Shown here: piece by piece, positions 6,943-14,744 of the stretch
How the letters are laid out: every line of letters starts with the position of its first letter
How positions within the stretch are numbered: the first letter of the stretch is position 1
Assembly (NCBI GenBank): GCA_021442845.1
Contig: JABUSD010000249.1
Span: 1 to 22,866, forward strand
Source: Holdemanella sp.
GTDB taxonomy: Bacteria; Bacillota_I; Bacilli_A; Erysipelotrichales; Erysipelotrichaceae
DNA length: 22,866 nt
Reading direction: 5' to 3'
Translations under genes and position numbers: made by a program
Notes under the pieces: model-generated
Told to the model about the DNA's origin: nothing
What the model saw: only the letters and a program-made list of their open reading frames with translations
Databases searched by the model: none

Positions 6943-7620
6943 ATGAAAGTATTAATTGTAGAAGATGAAAAATTATTAGCAGACTCTTTAAAGGTTATGT
7001 TAGTGAAGAAAGGCTTTGAAGTGGATGCGGTATATGATGGCATAACAGGAAAGTATTATGCCCAGACAGGAATCTATGATCTGTTGATATTGGATGTGAT
7101 GATGCCAGGGATGAATGGCTATGAGCTGGCAAGAAGTGTACGAAAGAAGAAGATAGGAACATCCATTCTGATGTTGACAGCGAAATCGGAAATTGAAGAT
7201 CGGATTACCGGCTTAAATGCAGGCGCTGATTATTATCTGACAAAGCCCTTTGATCTAAGAGAGCTGATGGCATGCATCAATGCGTTATTGCGAAGACAGG
7301 GCGTGCAGGTTGATGTATTGAGATTAGGAAATACATCTTTGGATTTAGGAAGTGCCATGATGTCAAGTGATGTCAATTCTATCCGCTTATCCGCCAAGGA
7401 ATTTGATATTATGCGTTATCTGTTATCTGCAGGATCAAACAATGTATCCAAGGAAGCCATATTGGCACGTGTCTGGGGATTTGATAGTGAAGCGGTTGAA
7501 AACCATGTAGAGGTATATATTGGCTTTTTAAGAAAGAAATTGAAATCCATCCATTCCAATATTCGGATTGAATCCATCCGTAAATTAGGATACCATCTGG
7601 AGGTCGATGAAGATGATTAA
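6943..7620 (+). CDS. OmpR/PhoB-family response regulator
   Basis: This 225-residue protein has a receiver domain (1-115) with the acidic pocket at E7-D8, phospho-acceptor D51 (LILDVMMPG), T79 and K101 (LTKPFD), and a winged-helix DNA-binding domain (about 125-222; LSAKEFDIMRYL, VSKEAILARVWG, VEVYIGFLRKKL). It should be phosphorylated by the kinase encoded just downstream and bind DNA as a dimer on direct repeats. The start is fixed by the canonical MKVLIVEDE, yet no ribosome site precedes it: the DNA before the ATG is the promoter itself. The likely target is the TTCAGT operator in the gap to the VTC gene. The stimulus is not evident. Confidence 0.96.
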   Translation: MKVLIVEDEKLLADSLKVMLVKKGFEVDAVYDGITGKYYAQTGIYDLLILDVMMPGMNGYELARSVRKKKIGTSILMLTAKSEIEDRITGLNAGADYYLTKPFDLRELMACINALLRRQGVQVDVLRLGNTSLDLGSAMMSSDVNSIRLSAKEFDIMRYLLSAGSNNVSKEAILARVWGFDSEAVENHVEVYIGFLRKKLKSIHSNIRIESIRKLGYHLEVDEDD

Positions 7621-8809
7621 AAAATTAAGGATAAAATTCATCTGTATCAATATGGCAACCGTTGTTGTGATGTTATGTGCAATCTTTAGTTTATTCTATA
7701 TTTCCACAAAGAATAATATGGAAAATGAAAGCCTTCGTTCTATGCAGATGGCTATGGACCAGCCAAGAATGATGGAAGGGCCAGTCATGGATAATCATCT
7801 GCCTTATATCATCATTCAGGTAAATGAAGGCAAAACTATAGAGAAAGTGGATAGTGGAGCCTATACAATCACAAACCAGAGTGCTTTAGAGGAAATTGTA
7901 TCGGAAGTCATGAATTCCAATAAAACATATGATGTCATATCCAGATATTCTATGCGCTATCTGAAGCAGGATCGCATGAATGCACATTTTATCATCCTCA
8001 GTGATATATCGGATGAAATCAATACATTAAATTCGATTCTAAGAGTCTGTATCCTGATTGGTATATTCAGCTTTCTAGCTTTTCTTGTGATCAGCATTCT
8101 ATTATCTAAATGGGCAATTCAACCAGTGGAAGAGGCATGGAATCAGCAGCGCCAGTTTGTATCGGATGCATCGCATGAATTAAAGACACCTTTGGCTGTT
8201 ATCTGTACCAATTCGGATCTATTATCATCGAATGAATATAGTGATGAAGAAAAGAATCAGTTCATATCCAATATTCAGACTGTATCCAGACATATGAAGG
8301 TTCTTGTTGAACAGATGTTAGAACTGGCAAGAGCCGATAATGGAACCATTAAAAGCACAATGGAAGAAGTGGATGTCTATCCTGTTGTATCGGAAGTTGC
8401 CCTTACAATGGAAGCCTTACTATTTGAAAAGGGACATGAAATCACTCTAGATCTCTGTGAAGATGTCAAAGTTATTGCCAATCGGGAAAAATTAGGACAG
8501 GTTGTTGAAATATTACTGGATAATGCGGGTAAATATGCAAGTGAAAATGGAAAGATTTCTATATCTTTAAAGAAGTTCAAACATCATTGTGTATTTTATG
8601 TTGCCAATGAAGGAAGTCCAATCCCAAAAACAGAATTGAATAATCTATTCAAGCGATTCTATCGATTGGATAGTGCCAGACAAAGAGATGGAAGCTTTGG
8701 ACTTGGCTTATCCATTGCCTATCAGTTTGTGAACGATTTTAAAGGGAAAATCTGGGCGGATAGTAAAGATGGAATCAATACATTCTATGTACAGCTTCCT
8801 CTAAATTGA
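7613..8809 (+). CDS. Sensor histidine kinase
   Basis: The protein (398 residues) has two membrane helices (about 8-31 and 143-165) enclosing an extracellular segment of about 110 residues with no recognised sensor fold. Next come the H-box FVSDASHELKTPL (H188), N-box LLDNAGKYA (N304), F-box LFKRFYRLD (345-353) and G-box DGSFGLGLS (359-367). All catalytic elements are intact. The start at 7613 is chosen because GGAGG (7599-7603) sits 9 bp before it; the ATG at 7607 is only 3 bp away. It overlaps the regulator gene by 8 nt, so the two are translationally coupled. A classical HAMP domain is not obvious; a short linker (about 166-180) joins the second helix to the H-box. The signal is unknown; a cell-envelope cue would fit its neighbours. 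Confidence 0.94.
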   Translation: MIKKLRIKFICINMATVVVMLCAIFSLFYISTKNNMENESLRSMQMAMDQPRMMEGPVMDNHLPYIIIQVNEGKTIEKVDSGAYTITNQSALEEIVSEVMNSNKTYDVISRYSMRYLKQDRMNAHFIILSDISDEINTLNSILRVCILIGIFSFLAFLVISILLSKWAIQPVEEAWNQQRQFVSDASHELKTPLAVICTNSDLLSSNEYSDEEKNQFISNIQTVSRHMKVLVEQMLELARADNGTIKSTMEEVDVYPVVSEVALTMEALLFEKGHEITLDLCEDVKVIANREKLGQVVEILLDNAGKYASENGKISISLKKFKHHCVFYVANEGSPIPKTELNNLFKRFYRLDSARQRDGSFGLGLSIAYQFVNDFKGKIWADSKDGINTFYVQLPLN

Positions 8810-8835
8810 TTATCGATATTTGAATATGCTAGAAT
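8806..8835 (+). promoter_or_regulatory. Promoter of the lspA-rluD-dCMP deaminase run
   Basis: TTGATT (8806-8811) is followed after 18 bp by TAGAAT (8830-8835), with an extended -10 TGC directly before it. Transcription would start near 8842, about 11 nt before the lspA ATG, with a GAGGG ribosome site between. It overlaps the last codons of the kinase gene. Confidence 0.55.
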
Positions 8836-8852
8836 AGATAGGCGAGGGTAAT

Positions 8853-9353
8853 ATGAAAAAAGGAAAGAAATTATTAATATTAGTCATTTCAACGCTTATT
8901 CTTGTAGGCATTGATCAATATACAAAGATACTGGTTGTTAAGAATATATCCATATATGAACATATCGATTTAATTAAAAAGCTATTATATCTAACTTATA
9001 TCCAGAATACAGGAGCTGCCTTTTCTATGTTGGAGGGGGCAGGGAATATCTTCTTTTCATTGATCACATTCGCATCTTTAGGGTTCTTATTCTATCTATA
9101 TATGACAACGGATGATAAACGATACCAGCTTGGCTATGTTCTAATCTTTGCCGGTGCCATAGGGAATTATATCGATCGTATGATGCTAAACTATGTGCGT
9201 GATTTTATTGGTGTCTATATCTTTGGATGGGAATTTCCAATCTTTAACTTTGCGGATATCTGCATTACATGTGGCTTTATATTCGTTATAGGTTTAATGT
9301 TGTTTGATGAGATAAAGGAGAAATCAAGATGGAAGAAAGAATTGTCAAAGTAG
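8853..9353 (+). CDS. lspA: Lipoprotein signal peptidase (signal peptidase II)
   Basis: This 166-residue protein is an aspartyl protease of the inner membrane that cleaves prolipoprotein signal peptides after lipid attachment. Four hydrophobic segments are seen (about 7-26, 64-83, 93-109, 133-152). Family motifs are all present: DQYTK (21-25), NTGAAFS (52-58), GNYIDR (104-109), VRDFI (115-119) and FNFAD (131-135). D117 and D135 match the catalytic pair. The length is normal. A GAGGG site precedes the ATG. The end of the gene overlaps the next by 25 nt, the common lspA-rluD coupling in Firmicutes. Confidence 0.97.
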   Translation: MKKGKKLLILVISTLILVGIDQYTKILVVKNISIYEHIDLIKKLLYLTYIQNTGAAFSMLEGAGNIFFSLITFASLGFLFYLYMTTDDKRYQLGYVLIFAGAIGNYIDRMMLNYVRDFIGVYIFGWEFPIFNFADICITCGFIFVIGLMLFDEIKEKSRWKKELSK

Positions 9354-10237
9354 ATGAAGCCTATGCAGGTATGCGCGTTGACAAGGCCATCTGTCAGATT
9401 CTTGATTATTCAAGAAAACGCGTAAAGGATATGCTCGATGAAGGGCTTGTCAAAATCAATGGAAAAAAGACCAAGGCAAGCTATACATTGCAGATTCAGG
9501 ATGAATTGACTTTTGAAATTCCTGAAGAACAGGATTATGAAGCTAAGCCAGAAGCCATGGAATTGGATATCGTCTATGAAGATCATGATGTGATTGTCAT
9601 CAATAAGCCAAAAGGAATGGTAGTCCATCCTGCACCAGGCCATTATAGCGGGACACTTGTCAATGGACTTTTATATCACTGTAACGATTTAAGCGGAATC
9701 AATGGAGTCATGCGACCAGGGATTGTGCATCGTATTGATAAGGATACATCTGGACTTCTTGTTGTATGCAAGAATGATAAAGCCCATGAATCCATTTCAA
9801 AACAGCTGCAGGATAAGACATGTCACAGGGAATATCTAGCCTTAGTGCATAAGCCGTTTTCACATACGGATGGAACTATCAATGCACCCATTGGAAGAGA
9901 TGAAAAAGATCGAAAGAAAATGGCGGTTACCTCCAAAAATTCAAAGGAAGCCATCACCCATTTTACGGTATTAAAGAATTATAAAGAATATGCATACGTC
10001 CGCTGTTCGCTGGAAACGGGACGAACACATCAGATTCGTGTGCATATGCAGTATATTGAACATCCCATTGTCGGAGATCCTCTATATGGACCAAGAAAGA
10101 CAATGGATACTGAAGGACAGCTATTACATGCATGTAAATTGACATTTGTACATCCTTCCACAAACGAAACGATGTCATTTGAATCAAAGCTGGACCCAAT
10201 ATTTGAAGACGTATTACAGAAACTGGAGGAAGAGTAA
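9329..10237 (+). CDS. RluD-type 23S rRNA pseudouridine synthase
   Basis: The 302-residue protein has an N-terminal S4 RNA-binding domain (about 13-75; MRVDKAICQILDYSRKRVK) and a RluA-family catalytic domain (about 83-295). The motif HRIDKDTSGLLV (134-145) contains the catalytic aspartate, D137. Further family signatures are INKPKGMVVHP (91-101) and ETGRTHQIRVHM near residue 230. It should convert specific uridines of large-subunit rRNA to pseudouridine. AAGGAG precedes the ATG, inside the lspA gene. RluD is the closest classical type because of the S4 domain, but paralogues with other target sites exist, so I leave the symbol open. Confidence 0.93.
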   Translation: MEERIVKVDEAYAGMRVDKAICQILDYSRKRVKDMLDEGLVKINGKKTKASYTLQIQDELTFEIPEEQDYEAKPEAMELDIVYEDHDVIVINKPKGMVVHPAPGHYSGTLVNGLLYHCNDLSGINGVMRPGIVHRIDKDTSGLLVVCKNDKAHESISKQLQDKTCHREYLALVHKPFSHTDGTINAPIGRDEKDRKKMAVTSKNSKEAITHFTVLKNYKEYAYVRCSLETGRTHQIRVHMQYIEHPIVGDPLYGPRKTMDTEGQLLHACKLTFVHPSTNETMSFESKLDPIFEDVLQKLEEE

Positions 10238-10238
10238 G

Positions 10239-10718
10239 ATGAAAAGAAACAATGTACTAACATGGGATGAATATTTTATGAGTATGGCACACTTAAGTGC
10301 ATTACGATCAAAAGATCCAAATACACAGGTAGGAGCCTGCATTGTCAATAAGGAGAAAAGGGTCGTTGGACTTGGCTACAATGGATTTCCAATGGGATGC
10401 AATGACGATGTCTATCCATGGGATCGTGAAGGGGATGCCCTAGATACAAAATATGCCTTTGTGGTCCATGCGGAATTGAACGCAATTTTAAATTCCATTC
10501 AGAATCTAAGTGGATGTACAATCTATGTATCTTTATTCCCATGCAATGAATGTGCCAAAGCTATCATTCAATCCGGAATCCGTACGGTCATCTATGAAAG
10601 TGATAAATATGCAGGAACCCCAATGAATATCGCATCAAAGAAGATGTTCAAGGATGCTGGTGTAGAACTGATTCAATTCAACAATACAGTGAAATTAAAC
10701 TTCACAAAAGAAGCATAA
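10239..10718 (+). CDS. dCMP deaminase, ComEB-like
   Basis: The 159-residue protein is a zinc cytidine/deoxycytidylate deaminase. Zinc ligands and the catalytic glutamate are clear: HAE (H77, E79) and PCNEC (C102, C105). The N-terminal stretch LTWDEYFMSMAHLSALRSKDPN is typical of dCMP deaminases and of the protein encoded by comEB in Bacillus. The enzyme supplies dUMP for thymidylate synthesis. The start at 10239 is chosen because GGAGG (10225-10229) lies 9 nt upstream and the family N-terminus begins there; an upstream in-frame ATG would overlap the pseudouridine synthase gene by about 90 nt. It begins one base after the previous stop, so the two are coupled. Confidence 0.95.
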   Translation: MKRNNVLTWDEYFMSMAHLSALRSKDPNTQVGACIVNKEKRVVGLGYNGFPMGCNDDVYPWDREGDALDTKYAFVVHAELNAILNSIQNLSGCTIYVSLFPCNECAKAIIQSGIRTVIYESDKYAGTPMNIASKKMFKDAGVELIQFNNTVKLNFTKEA

Positions 10719-10720
10719 TG

Positions 10721-10742
10721 AAAGAGGACCGAGGTCCTCTTT
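10721..10742. terminator. Bidirectional hairpin between convergent genes
   Basis: AAAGAGGAC (10721-10729) pairs with GTCCTCTTT (10734-10742) around CGAG. It sits 3 nt after the deaminase stop and 2 nt beyond the end of the minus-strand glycosyltransferase gene. T runs are short on both sides, so efficiency is uncertain. Confidence 0.65.
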
Positions 10743-10743
10743 A

Positions 10744-12906
10744 CTATTTATATAGATTTACAATATCTTCTTCGATGGCTTCCCAGTCTCTGGATTTAGC
10801 TGTTTTAATACCATTGTAGTATAAGGTATTCTGTACATAGCCATCCAATACAATGCGATCAATGGCATTTAAGGCTTCATCAATATTGCCTTGTTCATAG
10901 ATCAGACAGTTTTCTTCATCCTTTAGATATTCCTTATTTCCATCATTTAAAATCGCAATGACATAACCACCAGTTGCCATCATTTCCATTGGAGGATATG
11001 AAAAACTTTCCAAAAGACTTGTCTTTAATAAGATATCACAGCTCTCATAGACTTTTGCGACTTCTTCATAAGGAACTTTATGCAGGAATTTATCTACATG
11101 ATACCAATCCTTTGGCTTGGCATTGTAAGACATATACCAGATTTCAAATTTATCCTTATCCAATTGATTGACAATCTTAAAGCTTTCATCAATATTCTTA
11201 TGTTTGGCACCACAGTCGCCTTCAATCAGAATGCGGACTTTCTTTCCAATCGTACGCTTATGCGGTTTGAATCGATTTAAATCCATTCCATTTGGTGCCC
11301 ATTTGGCATCCTGTCCATATTTTTCCTTTAACCAGCTTTCACACCATTTAGAAATGGTAATGAAGGTAAAGTCTTCCATTGGAGTATAGCTTTTATTGGC
11401 TTCTTTCTTTAATGGATTATCAAAATCATAGAAGTTGGTTTCAAAGTTCTGGACAAAATAGAATCTTTTCTTAATATTCTTGATATCCTTAACCATTTCA
11501 ACGGTAGGCCACATGGTAGCGATAACCTTATTGAAATGACAATCCAGCTTTTCCTTATCCAATGGAATGACAGGGAATTCATGATCCATATATGTATAGG
11601 AATTCACCGTATCATATAAAGACATGAAGGATACATTATAACCATGATCCTGTAAGATGGAAGCATGTTTCAAACAGACGATGATACCACCACTGATTTC
11701 CATTTTTGTGATCGCAAAGGTAATGTCTTCACTGACATTCTCTTTTAGAATATTGACGAGTTTATGTCCTGTATACATGGTGATGCAGTTTTCCATGACA
11801 TATTCATAGGCATTTAAGGCAATGGATTTACGGACTTCTACATTGTTGATCAATAGCTTTAATGCGTTTTTCCATTCTTCCTGTGTTGAACAGAGAAGAC
11901 CATTCTTATTGTGCTGGATGCATTTTTTAAAAGCACCAAAATCCGATGCGATTGTAGGCACCTGTACAAGAGCGGCTTCTATCCACTTGATTTCAGATTT
12001 GGCTTCATTAAAGATGGATTCCGTCAATGGAGCCAGGTTGATATCCATTTCATGAATCAATTTAGGAAGTTCCTTATAATCCATGAAAGGATGTACTTTT
12101 ACTTTGTTTTCCAATTGTTTCAATTCATCTGGTAAATCCAGTTCACCAACTAGATGCAGTTCCACATTGTCATATTGATTTAACGTTTCAACAATTACCG
12201 ATTGAATCATTTCAAAATCGGCATTGTGGGTAATGCTTCCAGAAAAATAGCCAATCTTAATTTTAGATGATTCTTTCTTTTCCTTTAATGCTTTCTGGGA
12301 TAAGGATACCATTTCATTCGAAGCGGTATTTCGATTGATGAATACCTTTGGAATATAGGTTTCCAATTCTCTTTGTAGTGCTTCGGTTGTCGTAATCGCA
12401 AAATCACAATTCTGTAATGTTTCCTTCATTGCCATTACATCTTTGTCATACTGGATTTTCTGTTCTTCCTTCATGGAATGAACATATGGAATGCAATCCG
12501 TATATTTTGTATCGATGACTAAATCATCAATATCAAAGATGACTGTCTTATTGTATTTTTTTGCCTGCTTGATAAACTTGTTTAAGGCATCTGTCATCGG
12601 AGCGCGGAATATGATGAATGTCTGATACATTGTTACATATTTTAAATCTATCCCCTGATAATAGATTTCATCGCATGTATAACCATTGAGTTCTAACTGC
12701 TCCTGCTGATGAGAGATGCGATACCGAGGTGGCTGGGATAGCAATTCCCTAGAGCACCCATTGATAAAAAGAATATCTTTACATGCATCTGTTTTTGGCT
12801 TTAATGACTGTTTTTTATTAAAGTAATGTTTTGTATGGGATACAACACCACTTAAACCATCGCTTTTAAAAACAGAGATAGCCTTCTGAATATTTGAATT
12901 TGCCAT
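10744..12906 (-). CDS. Tandem GT4-type glycosyltransferase (two catalytic-fold domains)
   Basis: The 720-residue protein has no membrane segment and appears to contain two glycosyltransferase-B units. The first (about 40-395) carries FIIFRAPM, VIFDIDDLV and KSEIKWIEAALVQVPTIASDFG. The second (about 400-720) carries FYFVQNFE, ISKWCESWL, APNGMD and LLESFSYPPMEMMATGG, in which E633 and E641 form the E-x7-E motif of GT4 enzymes. It would add two sugars, or one with a degenerate partner domain; donors are unknown. ATG 12906 is chosen over 12924 because AGGGGG (12914-12919) lies between them. It is divergent from the rest of the polysaccharide genes and shares their intergenic promoter region, which places it in the same pathway. 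Confidence 0.85.
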   Translation of the reverse strand: MANSNIQKAISVFKSDGLSGVVSHTKHYFNKKQSLKPKTDACKDILFINGCSRELLSQPPRYRISHQQEQLELNGYTCDEIYYQGIDLKYVTMYQTFIIFRAPMTDALNKFIKQAKKYNKTVIFDIDDLVIDTKYTDCIPYVHSMKEEQKIQYDKDVMAMKETLQNCDFAITTTEALQRELETYIPKVFINRNTASNEMVSLSQKALKEKKESSKIKIGYFSGSITHNADFEMIQSVIVETLNQYDNVELHLVGELDLPDELKQLENKVKVHPFMDYKELPKLIHEMDINLAPLTESIFNEAKSEIKWIEAALVQVPTIASDFGAFKKCIQHNKNGLLCSTQEEWKNALKLLINNVEVRKSIALNAYEYVMENCITMYTGHKLVNILKENVSEDITFAITKMEISGGIIVCLKHASILQDHGYNVSFMSLYDTVNSYTYMDHEFPVIPLDKEKLDCHFNKVIATMWPTVEMVKDIKNIKKRFYFVQNFETNFYDFDNPLKKEANKSYTPMEDFTFITISKWCESWLKEKYGQDAKWAPNGMDLNRFKPHKRTIGKKVRILIEGDCGAKHKNIDESFKIVNQLDKDKFEIWYMSYNAKPKDWYHVDKFLHKVPYEEVAKVYESCDILLKTSLLESFSYPPMEMMATGGYVIAILNDGNKEYLKDEENCLIYEQGNIDEALNAIDRIVLDGYVQNTLYYNGIKTAKSRDWEAIEEDIVNLYK

Positions 12907-12929
12907 AAAGTTTCCCCCTAACATATTCC

Positions 12930-12935
12930 ATTATA
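12930..12935 (-). promoter_or_regulatory. -10 element of the double glycosyltransferase gene
   Basis: A perfect TATAAT preceded by TG lies on the minus strand. Initiation near 12923 would give a leader of about 17 nt carrying AGGGGG. The -35 candidate TTAGTT (12953-12958) is weak. Confidence 0.5.
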
Positions 12936-12966
12936 CATTATTTTTGCGATGAAACTAAAGGCTTTG

Positions 12967-12975
12967 TGGTATACT
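12967..12975 (+). promoter_or_regulatory. Extended -10 promoter of the polysaccharide operon
   Basis: TGG followed by TATACT (12970-12975) is an extended -10. Initiation near 12982 would leave a leader of about 29 nt with GGTGA before ATG 13011. TTGCGA (12944-12949) is 20 bp upstream, too far to be a good -35. Confidence 0.5.
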
Positions 12976-13010
12976 TATTGTTGTAGTACTATGGACTAAT
13001 GGTGATAATT

Positions 13011-14741
13011 ATGAAAAAGAAAAGAAATATACTATTTACAGTGTTTGGATTGACATCCACATATCTTGCCTTAAGCTATTTTGCGAAGCGTTCAAAGGCA
13101 AAGGATCAGCTGGATGAATCACTGAAAGAGAATGCATATGAAAATGTCGGAATCCCTATGGATAAAAGAGATAGTACAATCTATGAAAAATATGGAAAGA
13201 GAGCTATTGATAAAGTGTTGTCCTTTGGTGGATTGATTGTATTGGCACCAGTATATGCATTAATCAGCCTTGCGATTAAAGTGGATGATCCAGGACCTGT
13301 TCTATTTACCCAGAAGCGAGTGGGACAGAACAAGACATTCTTCAAGCTGCATAAGTTCAGATCGATGAAGATGTCAACACCGCATGATACACCAACGCAC
13401 TTATTAGAAAATCCCGATCAGTATATTACGCGTGTGGGTAAGATATTACGTAAGTATTCTCTGGATGAGCTTCCACAGGTATGGGATATCTTTGTTGGCA
13501 ACATCTCAACAATAGGTCCACGTCCAGCTCTTTGGAATCAGGAAGATCTGGTAGCGCAACGAGATAAATATGGAGCGAATGACGTCAAGCCAGGCTTAAC
13601 GGGATGGGCCCAGATTAACGGAAGAGATGAACTGGAAATTCCGGAAAAGGCAAAGCTGGATGGTGATTATGTCAATGAATTGAAAGCCGGTGTTCTAGAT
13701 GGATTGAAGATGGATGCCAGATGTTTCTTTGGTACATTCGCATCGGTATTCAACCATGAAGGTGTCGTTGAAGGAGGAACAGGAAGCATTCAGAAGGAAG
13801 AAGCGGTTCAGGCTGGCTTTGGAAAAGAAGTTGTCGTAGATAAATCACTAAAGAAGAAGGTATTGATTACCGGTGCCAATTCTTTTATCGGTACATCCTT
13901 TGATGCTTATGCCAATAAAAACTATGCCGATAATTTTGAAATCCATACAGCCGATCTGATTGATTATGGCTGGCGAGATAAAGATTTCTCATCCTTTGAT
14001 ACTGTATTCCATGTGGCAGGCATTGCCCATGTGGATGTGGATACTGTCAGTATAGAAAGACAGAAAATGTATTATGAGGTGAATACCGATTTAGCGGTTG
14101 ACTGTGCTAAAAAGGCAAAGGCTGAAGGGGTTAGACAGTTTGTGTTCATGTCATCGATGATCATCTATGGAAATGCCGGTGGCTACAACCAGAAAAAAGT
14201 CATCACAAAATATACCCAGCCAGCCCCAGCGGATTTCTATGGCGATTCCAAGTGGCAGGCCGATCAGAAAATCCGTGAACTGGAAGATGAAAATTTCCAT
14301 GTCGTTATGGTTCGCCCTCCTATGATCTATGGAAAGGGAGGAAAAGGGAACTATCAGACGCTATCAAAGCTTGCAAAGATGCTGCCAATTTTCCCTAAGG
14401 TGGAAAATGAAAGATCGATGCTGCATGTTGATAACCTATGTGAATTCTTATGTCAGGTTATGTTAGTAGGTGAAGGAGGCATCTTCTTTCCTCAGAATAA
14501 GGAATATGTCAATACAAGCGATATGATGCGAAAAATCCTTTTATATAAGAAAAGGATTCCTGTCTCAACAAGAGCATTCAATCCATCTTTATGGATGTTG
14601 TCAAAGACAAAAGGAAAATTTGCCAAGCTAACAAACAAGGCATATGGAAACTGTGTTTACGATAAAGAATTAAGCCAATATCCTGGTATTGACTATCAGG
14701 TGGTTGACCTAGAAAAATCAATTGAATTATCAGAAGGATAA
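13011..14741 (+). CDS. Fusion of initiating sugar-phosphate transferase and NAD-dependent sugar epimerase/reductase
   Basis: This 576-residue protein joins two enzymes. Residues 6-25 are hydrophobic. Residues 60-250 are a bacterial sugar transferase (polyprenyl-phosphate phosphoglycosyl transferase) with KRAIDKVLSF, FTQKRVGQ, KFRSMK, the catalytic LDELPQVWD (D152-E153), STIGPRP and KPGLTGWAQ. Residues 283-570 are an extended SDR with the NAD motif VLITGANSFIG (284-294) and YGDSK (Y410, K414). The first half would load a sugar-1-phosphate onto undecaprenyl phosphate; the second probably epimerises or reduces the UDP-sugar or the loaded sugar. ATG 13011 is favoured over 12999 by GGTGA at 13001-13005. 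It heads the locus, as expected for the initiating enzyme. Confidence 0.9.
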   Translation: MKKKRNILFTVFGLTSTYLALSYFAKRSKAKDQLDESLKENAYENVGIPMDKRDSTIYEKYGKRAIDKVLSFGGLIVLAPVYALISLAIKVDDPGPVLFTQKRVGQNKTFFKLHKFRSMKMSTPHDTPTHLLENPDQYITRVGKILRKYSLDELPQVWDIFVGNISTIGPRPALWNQEDLVAQRDKYGANDVKPGLTGWAQINGRDELEIPEKAKLDGDYVNELKAGVLDGLKMDARCFFGTFASVFNHEGVVEGGTGSIQKEEAVQAGFGKEVVVDKSLKKKVLITGANSFIGTSFDAYANKNYADNFEIHTADLIDYGWRDKDFSSFDTVFHVAGIAHVDVDTVSIERQKMYYEVNTDLAVDCAKKAKAEGVRQFVFMSSMIIYGNAGGYNQKKVITKYTQPAPADFYGDSKWQADQKIRELEDENFHVVMVRPPMIYGKGGKGNYQTLSKLAKMLPIFPKVENERSMLHVDNLCEFLCQVMLVGEGGIFFPQNKEYVNTSDMMRKILLYKKRIPVSTRAFNPSLWMLSKTKGKFAKLTNKAYGNCVYDKELSQYPGIDYQVVDLEKSIELSEG

Positions 14742-14744
14742 CTT

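Noticed and set aside
10146..10238. A longer start for the dCMP deaminase at 10146.
   Set aside because: It lies inside the pseudouridine synthase gene; the family N-terminus and GGAGG support 10239.
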